A stretch of 64,000 bases of DNA, taken from the NCBI RefSeq assembly GCF_001613065.1, contig NZ_BDBQ01000040.1, positions 62,001 through 126,000 of the forward strand, written 5' to 3'. The position numbers and the translations under genes were made by a program. This document shows positions 42,951 to 50,230 of the stretch, one piece after another; position 1 is the first letter of the stretch, and every line of letters begins with the position of its first letter. The stretch is from Nocardia miyunensis NBRC 108239. Lineage in GTDB: Bacteria > Actinomycetota > Actinomycetes > Mycobacteriales > Mycobacteriaceae. Under the pieces are notes generated by a model. It was given only the letters and a program-made list of their open reading frames with translations. It was not told where the DNA came from and searched no databases.

Positions 42951-44329
42951 GCGGGACTCACTTTCGGCTCGGGTTCGGGTGGCAGGTGAGATGCGGCGGT
43001 CCGGTCGAGTTCGGTGAGATCCGCGCCCGCGGTCTCCCGGGCGGCCAGGACCGCGACGATGGTGACCACACCGGCGAGGGCGAGATAGATCGCGATGGGT
43101 ACCGAGGACCGGTAGACCTCGAGCAGCCGGACGGCGATGATCGGCGCCAGTGAGCCGGCGAAGATCGCGGTCACCTGAGATCCCAGGGACACACCGGAGT
43201 AGCGCATCCGGGTGGGGAACATCTCCGCCATGATGGCCGGCTGCGCGGCATACATGGCAGCGTGTGCGACCAGGCCGAGCGCGATCGCGAGCACGATGAC
43301 CACGCCGCGGCCGCTGTCCATCATCGGGAAGCCGACGAATCCCCAGACCATCGCCCCGATGGCCCCGGCGAGATACAGGGGCCTGCGCCCGATTCCGTCG
43401 CTGAGCCGGGCCATGCACGGGATGGCCACGAAGTGCACCGCGTTGGCCACGAGCAGCCACCACAGGATCGCGCCGGTCTTCACCCCGACGTGTTCTTTGA
43501 GGTAGGTGACCGAGAAAGTGACCAGTAGGTAGTAGACGATGTTTTCGGCGAACCGCAGCCCCATCGCGGTCAGCACAGCCCGTGGGTAGCGGCGTACCAC
43601 CTCGAGCACGCCGGATGCGGCCGCGTCCTGCTGTTCGGATTCTTGTTGTGCCGCAACGAAGATCGGGGCTTCTCGCACCTTCGTGCGCACGTAATAGCCG
43701 GCCAGCACCACGACCGCCGACAGCCAGAACGCGACGCGCCAGCCCCACGAGAGGAACGCGGCATTCGACAGCGCCGAGGTCAGCACCAGCAGCACGACAG
43801 TTGCCAGGATATTGCCCAGCGGCACCGCGGCCTGCGGCCAAGAGGCCCAGAACCCACGGTTGCGGTTGGGGCTGTGCTCGGCCACCAGCAGGACCGCGCC
43901 TCCCCATTCACCACCCAAGGCGAATCCCTGAATGAACCGCAACAGCACCAGAAGTGCCGGAGCCCAGTACCCGACCTGCGGGAAGGTCGGCAGGCAACCC
44001 ATCAGAAACGTGGCAGCGCCGACCGTCAACAGGCTGACCTGTAGCAGCGACTTGCGGCCGTGTCGATCGCCGAAGTGCGCGAACACGATCCCGCCCAACG
44101 GCCGAGCCGCGAACCCGACCGCATAGGTGACGAACGCGGCGAGTACCCCATCCAATTCACTGTGTCCGGCCGGGAAGAACACTTTGCTGAACACCAGCGT
44201 GGCCGCCGTGCCGTAGAGGAAGAACTCATACCACTCCACGACGGTGCCGGCCATGGAAGCCATTGCTACACGCCGCAACTCGCTCCCCAGGGGCTCGGAA
44301 CCCGGTGGCCGCGCATCGAGCACGCTCAT
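42947..44329 (-). CDS. MHS-family metabolite:proton symporter
   Basis: A 460-residue major facilitator of the metabolite:H+ symporter group (ShiA/ProP/KgtP-like), with twelve predicted transmembrane helices. Family signs are GTVVEWYEFFLYGTAA near the N-terminus, GIVFAHFGDRHGRKSLL (loop 2-3), RFIQGFALGGEWGGAVLLVAE, here quoted as QGFALGGEWGGA, and RLSDGIGRRPLYLAGA (loop 8-9). Three starts are in frame; the ATG at 44329 has AAGGAG eight bases upstream and is preferred. Co-translation with hydroxybutyrate dehydrogenase suggests import of 3-hydroxybutyrate or a similar acid. Confidence 0.86.
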   Translation of the reverse strand: MSVLDARPPGSEPLGSELRRVAMASMAGTVVEWYEFFLYGTAATLVFSKVFFPAGHSELDGVLAAFVTYAVGFAARPLGGIVFAHFGDRHGRKSLLQVSLLTVGAATFLMGCLPTFPQVGYWAPALLVLLRFIQGFALGGEWGGAVLLVAEHSPNRNRGFWASWPQAAVPLGNILATVVLLVLTSALSNAAFLSWGWRVAFWLSAVVVLAGYYVRTKVREAPIFVAAQQESEQQDAAASGVLEVVRRYPRAVLTAMGLRFAENIVYYLLVTFSVTYLKEHVGVKTGAILWWLLVANAVHFVAIPCMARLSDGIGRRPLYLAGAIGAMVWGFVGFPMMDSGRGVVIVLAIALGLVAHAAMYAAQPAIMAEMFPTRMRYSGVSLGSQVTAIFAGSLAPIIAVRLLEVYRSSVPIAIYLALAGVVTIVAVLAARETAGADLTELDRTAASHLPPEPEPKVSPA

Positions 44330-44455
44330 CGCCATCACTCCTTCGTGATTGCCGCCACATCACCCCTCATCTGTGATGCGGCACACAATTGGATCAGGGA
44401 ATTGAGTATTCGTGCACATTCAATTCCGGATCAATGGCGAATCTCGCACCGCATG

Positions 44456-44471
44456 TCTGCAAGAATGCAGA
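44456..44471. promoter_or_regulatory. palindrome TCTGCA-AGAA-TGCAGA abutting LysR start
   Basis: A perfect 6-4-6 palindrome ends one base before the LysR ATG (44473); with flanking AT bases the match is 8 of 9 per arm. LysR proteins bind dyads in the region between divergent genes. A site so near the start codon would repress the regulator's own gene. Confidence 0.55.
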
Positions 44472-44472
44472 T

Positions 44473-45396
44473 ATGGCAGGGGTGCATCCGAATCCTGATG
44501 ATCTGCTTGTGCTCCTGGCGGTCGCCCGGACCGGGCGTTATGTCTCGGCGGCCGAGGAATTGGGCATCAACCACACCACCATCTCGCGCCGCATCACCAA
44601 CCTCGAGCGCGCGCTCGGCGGCCGCGTGCTCAGCCGAGGTCCCGGCGGATGGGAATTGACCGACCGCGGCCGTGCGGCACTGACCGCGGCCGAGGCAGTC
44701 GAATCCGCGGTCCGCGCCCTCGTCGGCGACGAGCAGGGCGGGCGGGTTCTGCAGGGGGTGGTCCGCATGTCGGCCACCGACGGCTTCAGTGCCTATATCG
44801 CTGCCCCGGCCGTGGCCGAGGTCCGGCGCCGGCATCCAGGGATCACGGTGGAAATCATTGCCGCAACCCGCCGCGCATCGCCGCAGCGGTCCGGCCTCGA
44901 CCTCGAGATCGTCGTCGGCGAACCGAGCGTGCGCCGCGCCCGCGCCATCCCGCTCGGCGACTACGTGCTCGGCCTCTACGGCACCCAGCCCTACTTCGAC
45001 GCCCACGGCATCCCGCAGTCACCGGCCGACCTGGCCAACCACCCACTGGTCTACTTCGTCGATTCCATGCTCCAGGTCGACGACCTCGACCTGGCGCCCA
45101 GCTTCGTCCCCACCATGCGCGAATCCGTCACCTCAACCAACGTGTTCGTCCATGTCGAAGCCACCCGCGCGGCCGCAGGCATCGGCCTGCTGCCCTGCTT
45201 CATGGCCGACCGCCACCCCGACCTGATCCGCGTCCTGCCCGGCTCGGTCGCCGTGCGGCTCACCTACTGGCTCGTCGCCCGCCCCGAAACCCTCCGCCGC
45301 CCGGAAGTAGCCGTCCTCGTCGACGCACTTCTCACCCGCGTACGCGCCGAACGCGCCGCCCTGCTCGGCGGACCGTCGGCCAACCAGCGGGATTGA
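44473..45396 (+). CDS. LysR family transcriptional regulator
   Basis: A 307-residue LysR regulator. The N-terminal helix-turn-helix is at about residues 8-65 (GRYVSAAEELGINHTTISRR). A substrate-binding domain of two lobes follows (VRMSATDGFSAYIAAP; later GIGLLPCFMADRHPDLIRVL). The frame opens at 44389, but ATG 44473 gives the normal LysR N-terminus (MAGVHPNPDDLLVLL). It is divergent from the symporter-hydroxybutyrate dehydrogenase operon and likely activates it when the substrate is present. Confidence 0.86.
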   Translation: MAGVHPNPDDLLVLLAVARTGRYVSAAEELGINHTTISRRITNLERALGGRVLSRGPGGWELTDRGRAALTAAEAVESAVRALVGDEQGGRVLQGVVRMSATDGFSAYIAAPAVAEVRRRHPGITVEIIAATRRASPQRSGLDLEIVVGEPSVRRARAIPLGDYVLGLYGTQPYFDAHGIPQSPADLANHPLVYFVDSMLQVDDLDLAPSFVPTMRESVTSTNVFVHVEATRAAAGIGLLPCFMADRHPDLIRVLPGSVAVRLTYWLVARPETLRRPEVAVLVDALLTRVRAERAALLGGPSANQRD

Positions 45397-45705
45397 TCCC
45401 TGCTGGCCAGAAGCGCACAGCGAAAAAGAAAGCGCGGCAACAATATTCGAGAAAGGAATCGAGCTCCATCCGCAGTCTGGCGTTCATCGATCACGGCAGT
45501 CACCGATTGCGAGCGACCTGACGAGGTGAAGCGAGATATCCAGGCCGACCGGGTGGTCGAGTGTCCCGGCGATCGAGGCGCTACGAAGGCGGGCGACGGT
45601 ATTGATGGGTCCGCAAATTGTCGACCGGTCGCCTTGCCGAGATGCCGGTGGGTGTTTACTGGGGGGAGCGGTTCGATTGCTCTTGGATAGCTGGTCGAGG
45701 TGTGT
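45397..45705. other. intergenic region without recognised features
   Basis: The 309 bases between the LysR gene and the GNAT-AAA+ gene hold no gene, repeat or clear hairpin that I can support. The last 15 bases carry a GAGG ribosome-binding site for the next gene. A promoter must lie here, but I cannot place it with confidence. Confidence 0.5.
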
Positions 45706-46986
45706 ATGTCGGTATGGCGACTACGCGAATTTCGTGACGCTGATCTGGATCAGGCGATTCAGATCTGGGAGCAGAGTCGTGCGGCCGGTGCGGACGAGCC
45801 GGTGTTCGCGTTGGCAGAGGTGCTGGGGTCCGCGCGGGCGGGGCAGCCGGCGGTGGTGGCCGAGGTCGGCGAGGAGATCGTCGGCATGGCGGTCGCACAG
45901 ATTCAGGGTGAGCGTGCGTGGGTGCTGCTGGTGGCACTCGGTGCCCAGTGGCGGCAGCGTGGGATCGGCAGTGCGTTGCTGACCGACCTGGAGCGGCGGC
46001 TGCGCGCGGACGGCGTGCGGCGGATCTGCACCCTGGTCACCGAGGGAGCCACCGGATCGGTCGCGTTCGAGCACTCCGGATACCAGCGCAGGACTGGTTT
46101 GGTCTACTACGAACTGGTCGAGCCGTTGGCACCCGCGCAGGCCGGTCTGCTGACCGAATTGGGCGGGCGCCTGCTGCCGCCCGGGCTGTGGCAGTCGATG
46201 GCGGGAATGGACCGGGAAAAAGAGATCATCGAGCGACGGATCGTGCTGCCGTTGGCGAATCCCGATGTCGCCGAGCGCTATCGGGTTCGGCCACCCAAGA
46301 GCGTCATCCTGTTCGGGCCGCCCGGTACCGGTAAGACCAGCTTCGCCAAAGCCGTCGCGTCGCGGCTCGGGTGGCCGTTCGTAGAGTTGTTCCCCGCTCG
46401 ACTGGCCACGACAGCCGGCGGCGGGCTCGCGGCAGCACTGCGTGAGGTGTTCGCGGACCTGGCCGAACTCGATGAACTGCTGCTGTTCATCGATGAGGTG
46501 GAGGAGATCGCCGGTGCCCGCGACGGCAAGGCGACCAGTCCGGCCCATGGTGTGACGAACGAACTGCTCAAGCTGATACCCGGCTTCCGGGAGAACTACA
46601 GCCGCCTGCTGATCTGCGCGACCAACTCGGTGCGCTCGCTGGATCCGGCGTTCCTGCGGCCGGGCCGTTTCGACTACGTGATACCGGTCGGCCCGCCCGA
46701 CGAGCCCGCGCGTAAAGCGATCTGGCAGCGCTACCTGGGCCCCGCCGCCGAGACCCTCGACCTCGACCAGTTGGTCCGCGCTACCGATCACTTCACCCCC
46801 GCGGACATCGAGTACGCCGCCCGCGCAGGGGCGCAGTCGGCGTTCGAACGCGCGATATGCGAGAGAACAAGCGAACCCGCCCGCCTCGAGGACTATCTGG
46901 CCGCCATCGCCAATACCCGCCTGACCCTGACCCCGCAGATCCTGACCGCGTTCGACCACGACCAAGCGAACTACACCCGGCTCTGA
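45706..46986 (+). CDS. GNAT acetyltransferase fused to AAA+ ATPase
   Basis: A 426-residue fusion. Residues about 1-145 form a GNAT domain with the acetyl-CoA loop GAQWRQRGIGSALL and the late FEHSGYQRRTG strand. Residues about 165-425 form an AAA+ domain: Walker A GPPGTGKTSFAKA, Walker B LLLFIDEVEEIAG, sensor ICATNSVRSL, and arginine finger region RPGRFDYVIPVGPPDEP, like Cdc48/FtsH modules. ATG 45706 has GAGG five bases upstream. No substrate or partner is evident. One can imagine ATP-driven remodelling of a protein that is then acetylated, but that is speculation. It is a single-gene unit. Confidence 0.85.
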   Translation: MSVWRLREFRDADLDQAIQIWEQSRAAGADEPVFALAEVLGSARAGQPAVVAEVGEEIVGMAVAQIQGERAWVLLVALGAQWRQRGIGSALLTDLERRLRADGVRRICTLVTEGATGSVAFEHSGYQRRTGLVYYELVEPLAPAQAGLLTELGGRLLPPGLWQSMAGMDREKEIIERRIVLPLANPDVAERYRVRPPKSVILFGPPGTGKTSFAKAVASRLGWPFVELFPARLATTAGGGLAAALREVFADLAELDELLLFIDEVEEIAGARDGKATSPAHGVTNELLKLIPGFRENYSRLLICATNSVRSLDPAFLRPGRFDYVIPVGPPDEPARKAIWQRYLGPAAETLDLDQLVRATDHFTPADIEYAARAGAQSAFERAICERTSEPARLEDYLAAIANTRLTLTPQILTAFDHDQANYTRL

Positions 46987-47176
46987 AACCCAGCCGTCCC
47001 AGCACGAAACCGCCACGCGGGCGGGACGATCCCCGATCTGCATGTCCGGTTCGATGGCCGCTACGCCGCCGCGGGAGTCGAATCGCGCAGGACATGCGAA
47101 TGAACTTGTCGTAGTCGATGTTTCGCGCGGCAGTCGACTGTTCGAGCATCTCGGCTCGTCGAGACGGGCCTGCCTC

Positions 47177-47194
47177 CTGCCGGTCGGCTAGGCT
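47177..47194 (+). promoter_or_regulatory. TetR-site-like sequence and -10 of first TetR gene
   Basis: CTGCCGGTCGGCTA (47177-47190) matches 11 of 14 positions of the palindrome before the second TetR gene (49917-49930). It overlaps TAGGCT (47189-47194), a likely -10, seven bases before the ATG, so the mRNA would be leaderless and the gene autorepressed. Confidence 0.5.
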
Positions 47195-47201
47195 CGGTGA
47201 T

Positions 47202-47792
47202 ATGGCAGCGTGGGCCGATCCGCCGAGTGATGTCGTGGTCCGGCCCCCTTACAGTGCGGCCAAGCAGCGAACGGTCGATACGGCGCTGCGGTTGTTCGCC
47301 GAACACGGCGTCGGCGGGACGTCGTTGCAGATGATCGCCGACGCGGTCGGGATCACCAAAGCCGCTATCTACCACCAGTTCCGGACCAAGGACGAGATCG
47401 TTCTGGCGGCCGTCGAGTCCGAATTGAACGGGCTCGAGGCCGCGGTGGCCGCCGCTGAGTCCCAGGACAGCGCGGAACGCGTCCGTGAGGTGCTGGTCGA
47501 GCAGGTGGTCGGACTGGTGGTGCGGCGTCGGCAGTTGGTCGGAATGTTGCAGACCGATCCGGTGATGATTCGGTCCTTGGCGGAGAACGCGCCGTTTCAG
47601 CGAATGATCGAGCGGCTCATCGCCTCACATATCGGCGATACCAGTCACAGCGGCGTCAGGGTGAAGGTCGCGATGGTGTCGGCCGCTATCGGTGGTGCGG
47701 TCACGCATCCCCTCGTGACCGACCTCGACGACGAGGTGCTGTACACCCATCTGCTCGACATCACTCATCGGCTGCTACAGCTTCCGGACTGA
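47202..47792 (+). CDS. TetR family regulator (paralogue 1)
   Basis: A 196-residue TetR-type regulator. The helix-turn-helix is GTSLQMIADAVGITKAAIYH at about residues 42-61. The C-terminal domain includes RRRQLVGMLQTDPVMIRSLA and AAIGGAVTHPLVTDLD. It is clearly paralogous to the TetR protein encoded at 49278-49883, sharing GTSLQMIADAVG, TKAAIY, QFRTK, VGMLQTDPV and THPLV. ATG 47202 gives the best length and leaderless promoter context; the frame is open further upstream. It is convergent with the PucR gene. The ligand is unknown. Confidence 0.87.
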   Translation: MAAWADPPSDVVVRPPYSAAKQRTVDTALRLFAEHGVGGTSLQMIADAVGITKAAIYHQFRTKDEIVLAAVESELNGLEAAVAAAESQDSAERVREVLVEQVVGLVVRRRQLVGMLQTDPVMIRSLAENAPFQRMIERLIASHIGDTSHSGVRVKVAMVSAAIGGAVTHPLVTDLDDEVLYTHLLDITHRLLQLPD

Positions 47793-47833
47793 CGGCACCG
47801 CCGCGACCAGCGGCGGGCGTGACCCGAGCAGGT

Positions 47834-47854
47834 GGCTCCGCAAAGAACGGAGCC
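47834..47854. terminator. hairpin between convergent TetR and PucR genes
   Basis: GGCTCCG and CGGAGCC pair perfectly around the loop CAAAGAA. It lies between the two 3' ends (47792 and 47869) and can act in both directions. There is no T-tract. Confidence 0.55.
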
Positions 47855-47868
47855 GGGTGTCGTGGCGC

Positions 47869-48927
47869 TCACTTGGCGGTGGTGAGGAAACCGGCTTGGC
47901 TGCGAGCGATGACGGCTGACCACAATGCCCACTGGCCGGTGGGGGTCAACGGGTCGAAGCCGGTGAGAGCCGCGACCCGTTTGAGCCGGTAGTCGACGGT
48001 ATTGACGTGGATGTTGAGCCGGTGGGCGATCGCCTGGCGGCTCAGGACGCCGGGCAGGTGCAGGCGCAGGGTCTGCATGAGGTGCGTGGAGTCCTCTATC
48101 GGGGCGAGCACGGCAGCGAGTTGATCGCGCGCCGGTCCAGGGCGCGTCAGCTGGTATTCGACCGCCAGGTCGGAGAGCCGATACAACCTACCGATGCGGC
48201 CGAATACCATTGCCAGGTCGAGCAATTCGTGTGCGTGATGGACCGCGCCGGCGACGTCACTCGGTGCCGCGGACGTGGTGGCCGCAGTGAGTCCGACTCC
48301 GGCTGCCGACGACAGGTGCGTGAGCAAACGGTCCAGGACGGTGTCGTCGAGGGGGGACGGTACGAGCAGTGTGCCTCCCCGATTCGACAACCGTGCCAGC
48401 GCGGCACGGCTGGTCTGACGGTCCAGTTCCAGAACAACCCTGGTTCTGGAGTCGGTGCGCAGCGGCCCGTGCCTGCCCTGGACGGGAAAGGCCAGGGCCA
48501 CCACCGCGTAGGACTGCGCGACGGCGATGCCACACTCGCGCGCGAGGGCGGTGGGATCCGCACCGTCGAGTAACGCGGACATCAGGCGTTGGCGCGGTGA
48601 CTGCTGGTCACACAGTTCGGTCAGATACGCAGTCGAGATGGTCGCCAGAACCGCGGTCAGAGTCTCGACGACCGCATCCGGCAGTCGGGCACCGGCCGTG
48701 GGAACAGTGTCGCGACGAGCCGCGTTCATCACGCTGTCGGTCAGGTGTTTGTGCACCGTCTCCAGAGGGATTCCCGCCTGCGCCCATTCGATCGCGGCCG
48801 TCTCGGCCTCGTGTGTGATCTGGGTGGGGGACGGGTTGCGGCCGATGATCGAGTTGACCAGCACGCGACAGGCGCGCGTCAGCACCTGGTCGGAAAGCGC
48901 GGGCAGCGATGAGAGCGTGAGAGACAT
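47869..48927 (-). CDS. PucR/CdaR-type transcriptional regulator
   Basis: A 352-residue regulator with a helical N-terminal region (about 1-130), a central GGDEF-like domain (VVALAFPVQGRHGPLR), and a C-terminal PucR helix-turn-helix (IAHRLNIHVNTVDYRLKRVA). The frame is open 99 codons further upstream, but that part looks non-coding. ATG 48927 (MSLTLSSLP) has AGGTGG four bases before it. The gene lies between two TetR paralogues, and a TetR-like site (49172-49204) lies about 250 bases upstream. It is not closely related to the two PucR proteins at 6.4-9 kb beyond the family fold. Confidence 0.8.
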   Translation of the reverse strand: MSLTLSSLPALSDQVLTRACRVLVNSIIGRNPSPTQITHEAETAAIEWAQAGIPLETVHKHLTDSVMNAARRDTVPTAGARLPDAVVETLTAVLATISTAYLTELCDQQSPRQRLMSALLDGADPTALARECGIAVAQSYAVVALAFPVQGRHGPLRTDSRTRVVLELDRQTSRAALARLSNRGGTLLVPSPLDDTVLDRLLTHLSSAAGVGLTAATTSAAPSDVAGAVHHAHELLDLAMVFGRIGRLYRLSDLAVEYQLTRPGPARDQLAAVLAPIEDSTHLMQTLRLHLPGVLSRQAIAHRLNIHVNTVDYRLKRVAALTGFDPLTPTGQWALWSAVIARSQAGFLTTAK

Positions 48928-49171
48928 CGAACCACCTGGGTTTCGGAAGGGATCGACGAAGGAGATCGCGTGAAATGTCAGGTGTTTCGATCGGTGCATT
49001 CTCGTGTGGCAATGAAAGATGCCGATATCCACCGTGCTGAGAACCTGCGCAGGAATGTACGGGCAGTTCTCCTCGATAAACTGTGCCGGTTCATCTCGGC
49101 CTCCGCTTCTCATCGTCGAGTTGTGAACGGCACGCGAGGCCGAAATATCGCGCATCGCGAACATCGCATCG

Positions 49172-49204
49172 TCGGCTAGCCGATCAGCTAGGCTGAGGCT
49201 AGCC
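49172..49204. promoter_or_regulatory. TetR-type operator cluster upstream of PucR gene
   Basis: TAGCCGATCAGCTA (49177-49190) matches 13 of 14 positions of the palindrome TAGCCGATCGGCTA at 49917. Flanking it are TCGGCTAGCCGA (49172-49183, perfect palindrome) and a second GGCTAGCC (49197-49204), 23 bases apart. The 48928-49277 gap otherwise holds only the PucR leader region. Confidence 0.6.
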
Positions 49205-49277
49205 GAACGGCAAGTCGAGGGCAAGGCCCCCGTTGTCGTGGGTGGGCCCTACACCAGTTCGGTCGTCGAACGGCGGA

Positions 49278-49883
49278 TTACGTCGGGTGATCCTCGGCCG
49301 GGAGTCGGAAGAGCCGTTGCGTCAGGTGCATAAGATGCAGCCGTAGGGTTGCGTTGTCGAAATTCGCGACCAACGGATGCGTGGCGGCGCCGCCGATGGC
49401 TGCCATCAGCATCGAGGTCGGTACCTCGGTCGTTCCTGTCGAATCGCCCGTCTCGAGCACCGCGAACAGTCGATCCATCACGCGATGAAACGGCTCGTAG
49501 TCGGCGAGGAATTCGGCGATGACCGGATCGGTCTGCAGCATTCCGACGAAGCCGCGCCGTTCGACGGTCAGGTCGATCATCCTGCTGAGCAGAACCTCGC
49601 GGGCGGTCACATCGCATTGCTGGGCTTCGGCCTCGTCCACCGCGGCCTCGAGCCAGGCCAATTCGCTGGTAGCCACACCGAGCACGATGTCGAACTTCGT
49701 CCGGAACTGGAAATAGATCGCCGCCTTGGTCACGCCGACCGCATCGGCGATCATCTGCAGCGAGGTCCCGCTCACCCCGTGCCGGCTGAACAACTCCACC
49801 GCCGCGGCGATCGTTCGAGCCTGCGCTGGGCTGTACGCACCACGATCCGCCGAGCTTGCCGACACCGTGTCCACGGAACTCAC
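49278..49883 (-). CDS. TetR family regulator (paralogue 2)
   Basis: A 201-residue TetR-type regulator paralogous to the one at 47202. The helix-turn-helix is GTSLQMIADAVGVTKAAIYF; the ligand domain has RRGFVGMLQTDPVIAEFLAD and AAIGGAATHPLVANFD. The frame opens with GTG 49904, but the GTG at 49883 lies 6 bases after TATTCT (49890-49895), giving a leaderless start and an N-terminus of the same length as its paralogue. A perfect 14-base palindrome (49917-49930) lies in the -35 region. It is divergent from the cholesterol-oxidase-like gene, though 347 bases away from it. Confidence 0.84.
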   Translation of the reverse strand: MSSVDTVSASSADRGAYSPAQARTIAAAVELFSRHGVSGTSLQMIADAVGVTKAAIYFQFRTKFDIVLGVATSELAWLEAAVDEAEAQQCDVTAREVLLSRMIDLTVERRGFVGMLQTDPVIAEFLADYEPFHRVMDRLFAVLETGDSTGTTEVPTSMLMAAIGGAATHPLVANFDNATLRLHLMHLTQRLFRLPAEDHPT

Positions 49884-49916
49884 AGCACGAGAATAGGCGA
49901 TCACTCATCGGGACAG

Positions 49917-49930
49917 TAGCCGATCGGCTA
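49917..49930. promoter_or_regulatory. TetR operator candidate TAGCCGATCGGCTA
   Basis: A perfect 14-base palindrome just upstream of the -10 of TetR paralogue 2. Near copies lie at 49177-49190 (13/14) and 47177-47190 (11/14). The recurrence near two related TetR genes makes it a good binding-site candidate for one or both proteins. Confidence 0.65.
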
Positions 49931-50230
49931 GCGCCTCGAACCGGATATCGCCGGGGTTGTTGTGGGTGAGGTCAGCTTCTTCGCTTGCGCGCCTGTTGAA
50001 TTCCCGGAAACCCACTCGCCGGATCGAGTCTTCCCATATCGGCCACTAACGTCGTGTCCGCAGTCCGAATGGGTTTCATTTCTTCGTGCAACCCACATCG
50101 GTGCAGGTCATCCATTACTGATCCGTGGCAGTGCCGTGCGGAATTCGAGCGTTCTCGATTCTTCGCCGGTTGCCGCTCGTCGAGGTGAATTCGATGTCGA
50201 GTGTTTTCCGCGTGCTTTGGAGGTCGATCA
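49931..50230. other. leader region of cholesterol-oxidase-like gene, nothing else recognised
   Basis: These 300 bases contain no gene that I can support. Base composition is a little more AT-rich than the neighbours around 50060-50110, which suits a promoter. The end holds GGAGG, seven bases before the next ATG. Confidence 0.45.

Noticed and set aside
48928..49224. N-terminal extension of the PucR gene to 49224
   Set aside because: The extra 99 codons have poor codon bias and would run through the operator cluster. ATG 48927 has a good ribosome-binding site and starts the family-like sequence.
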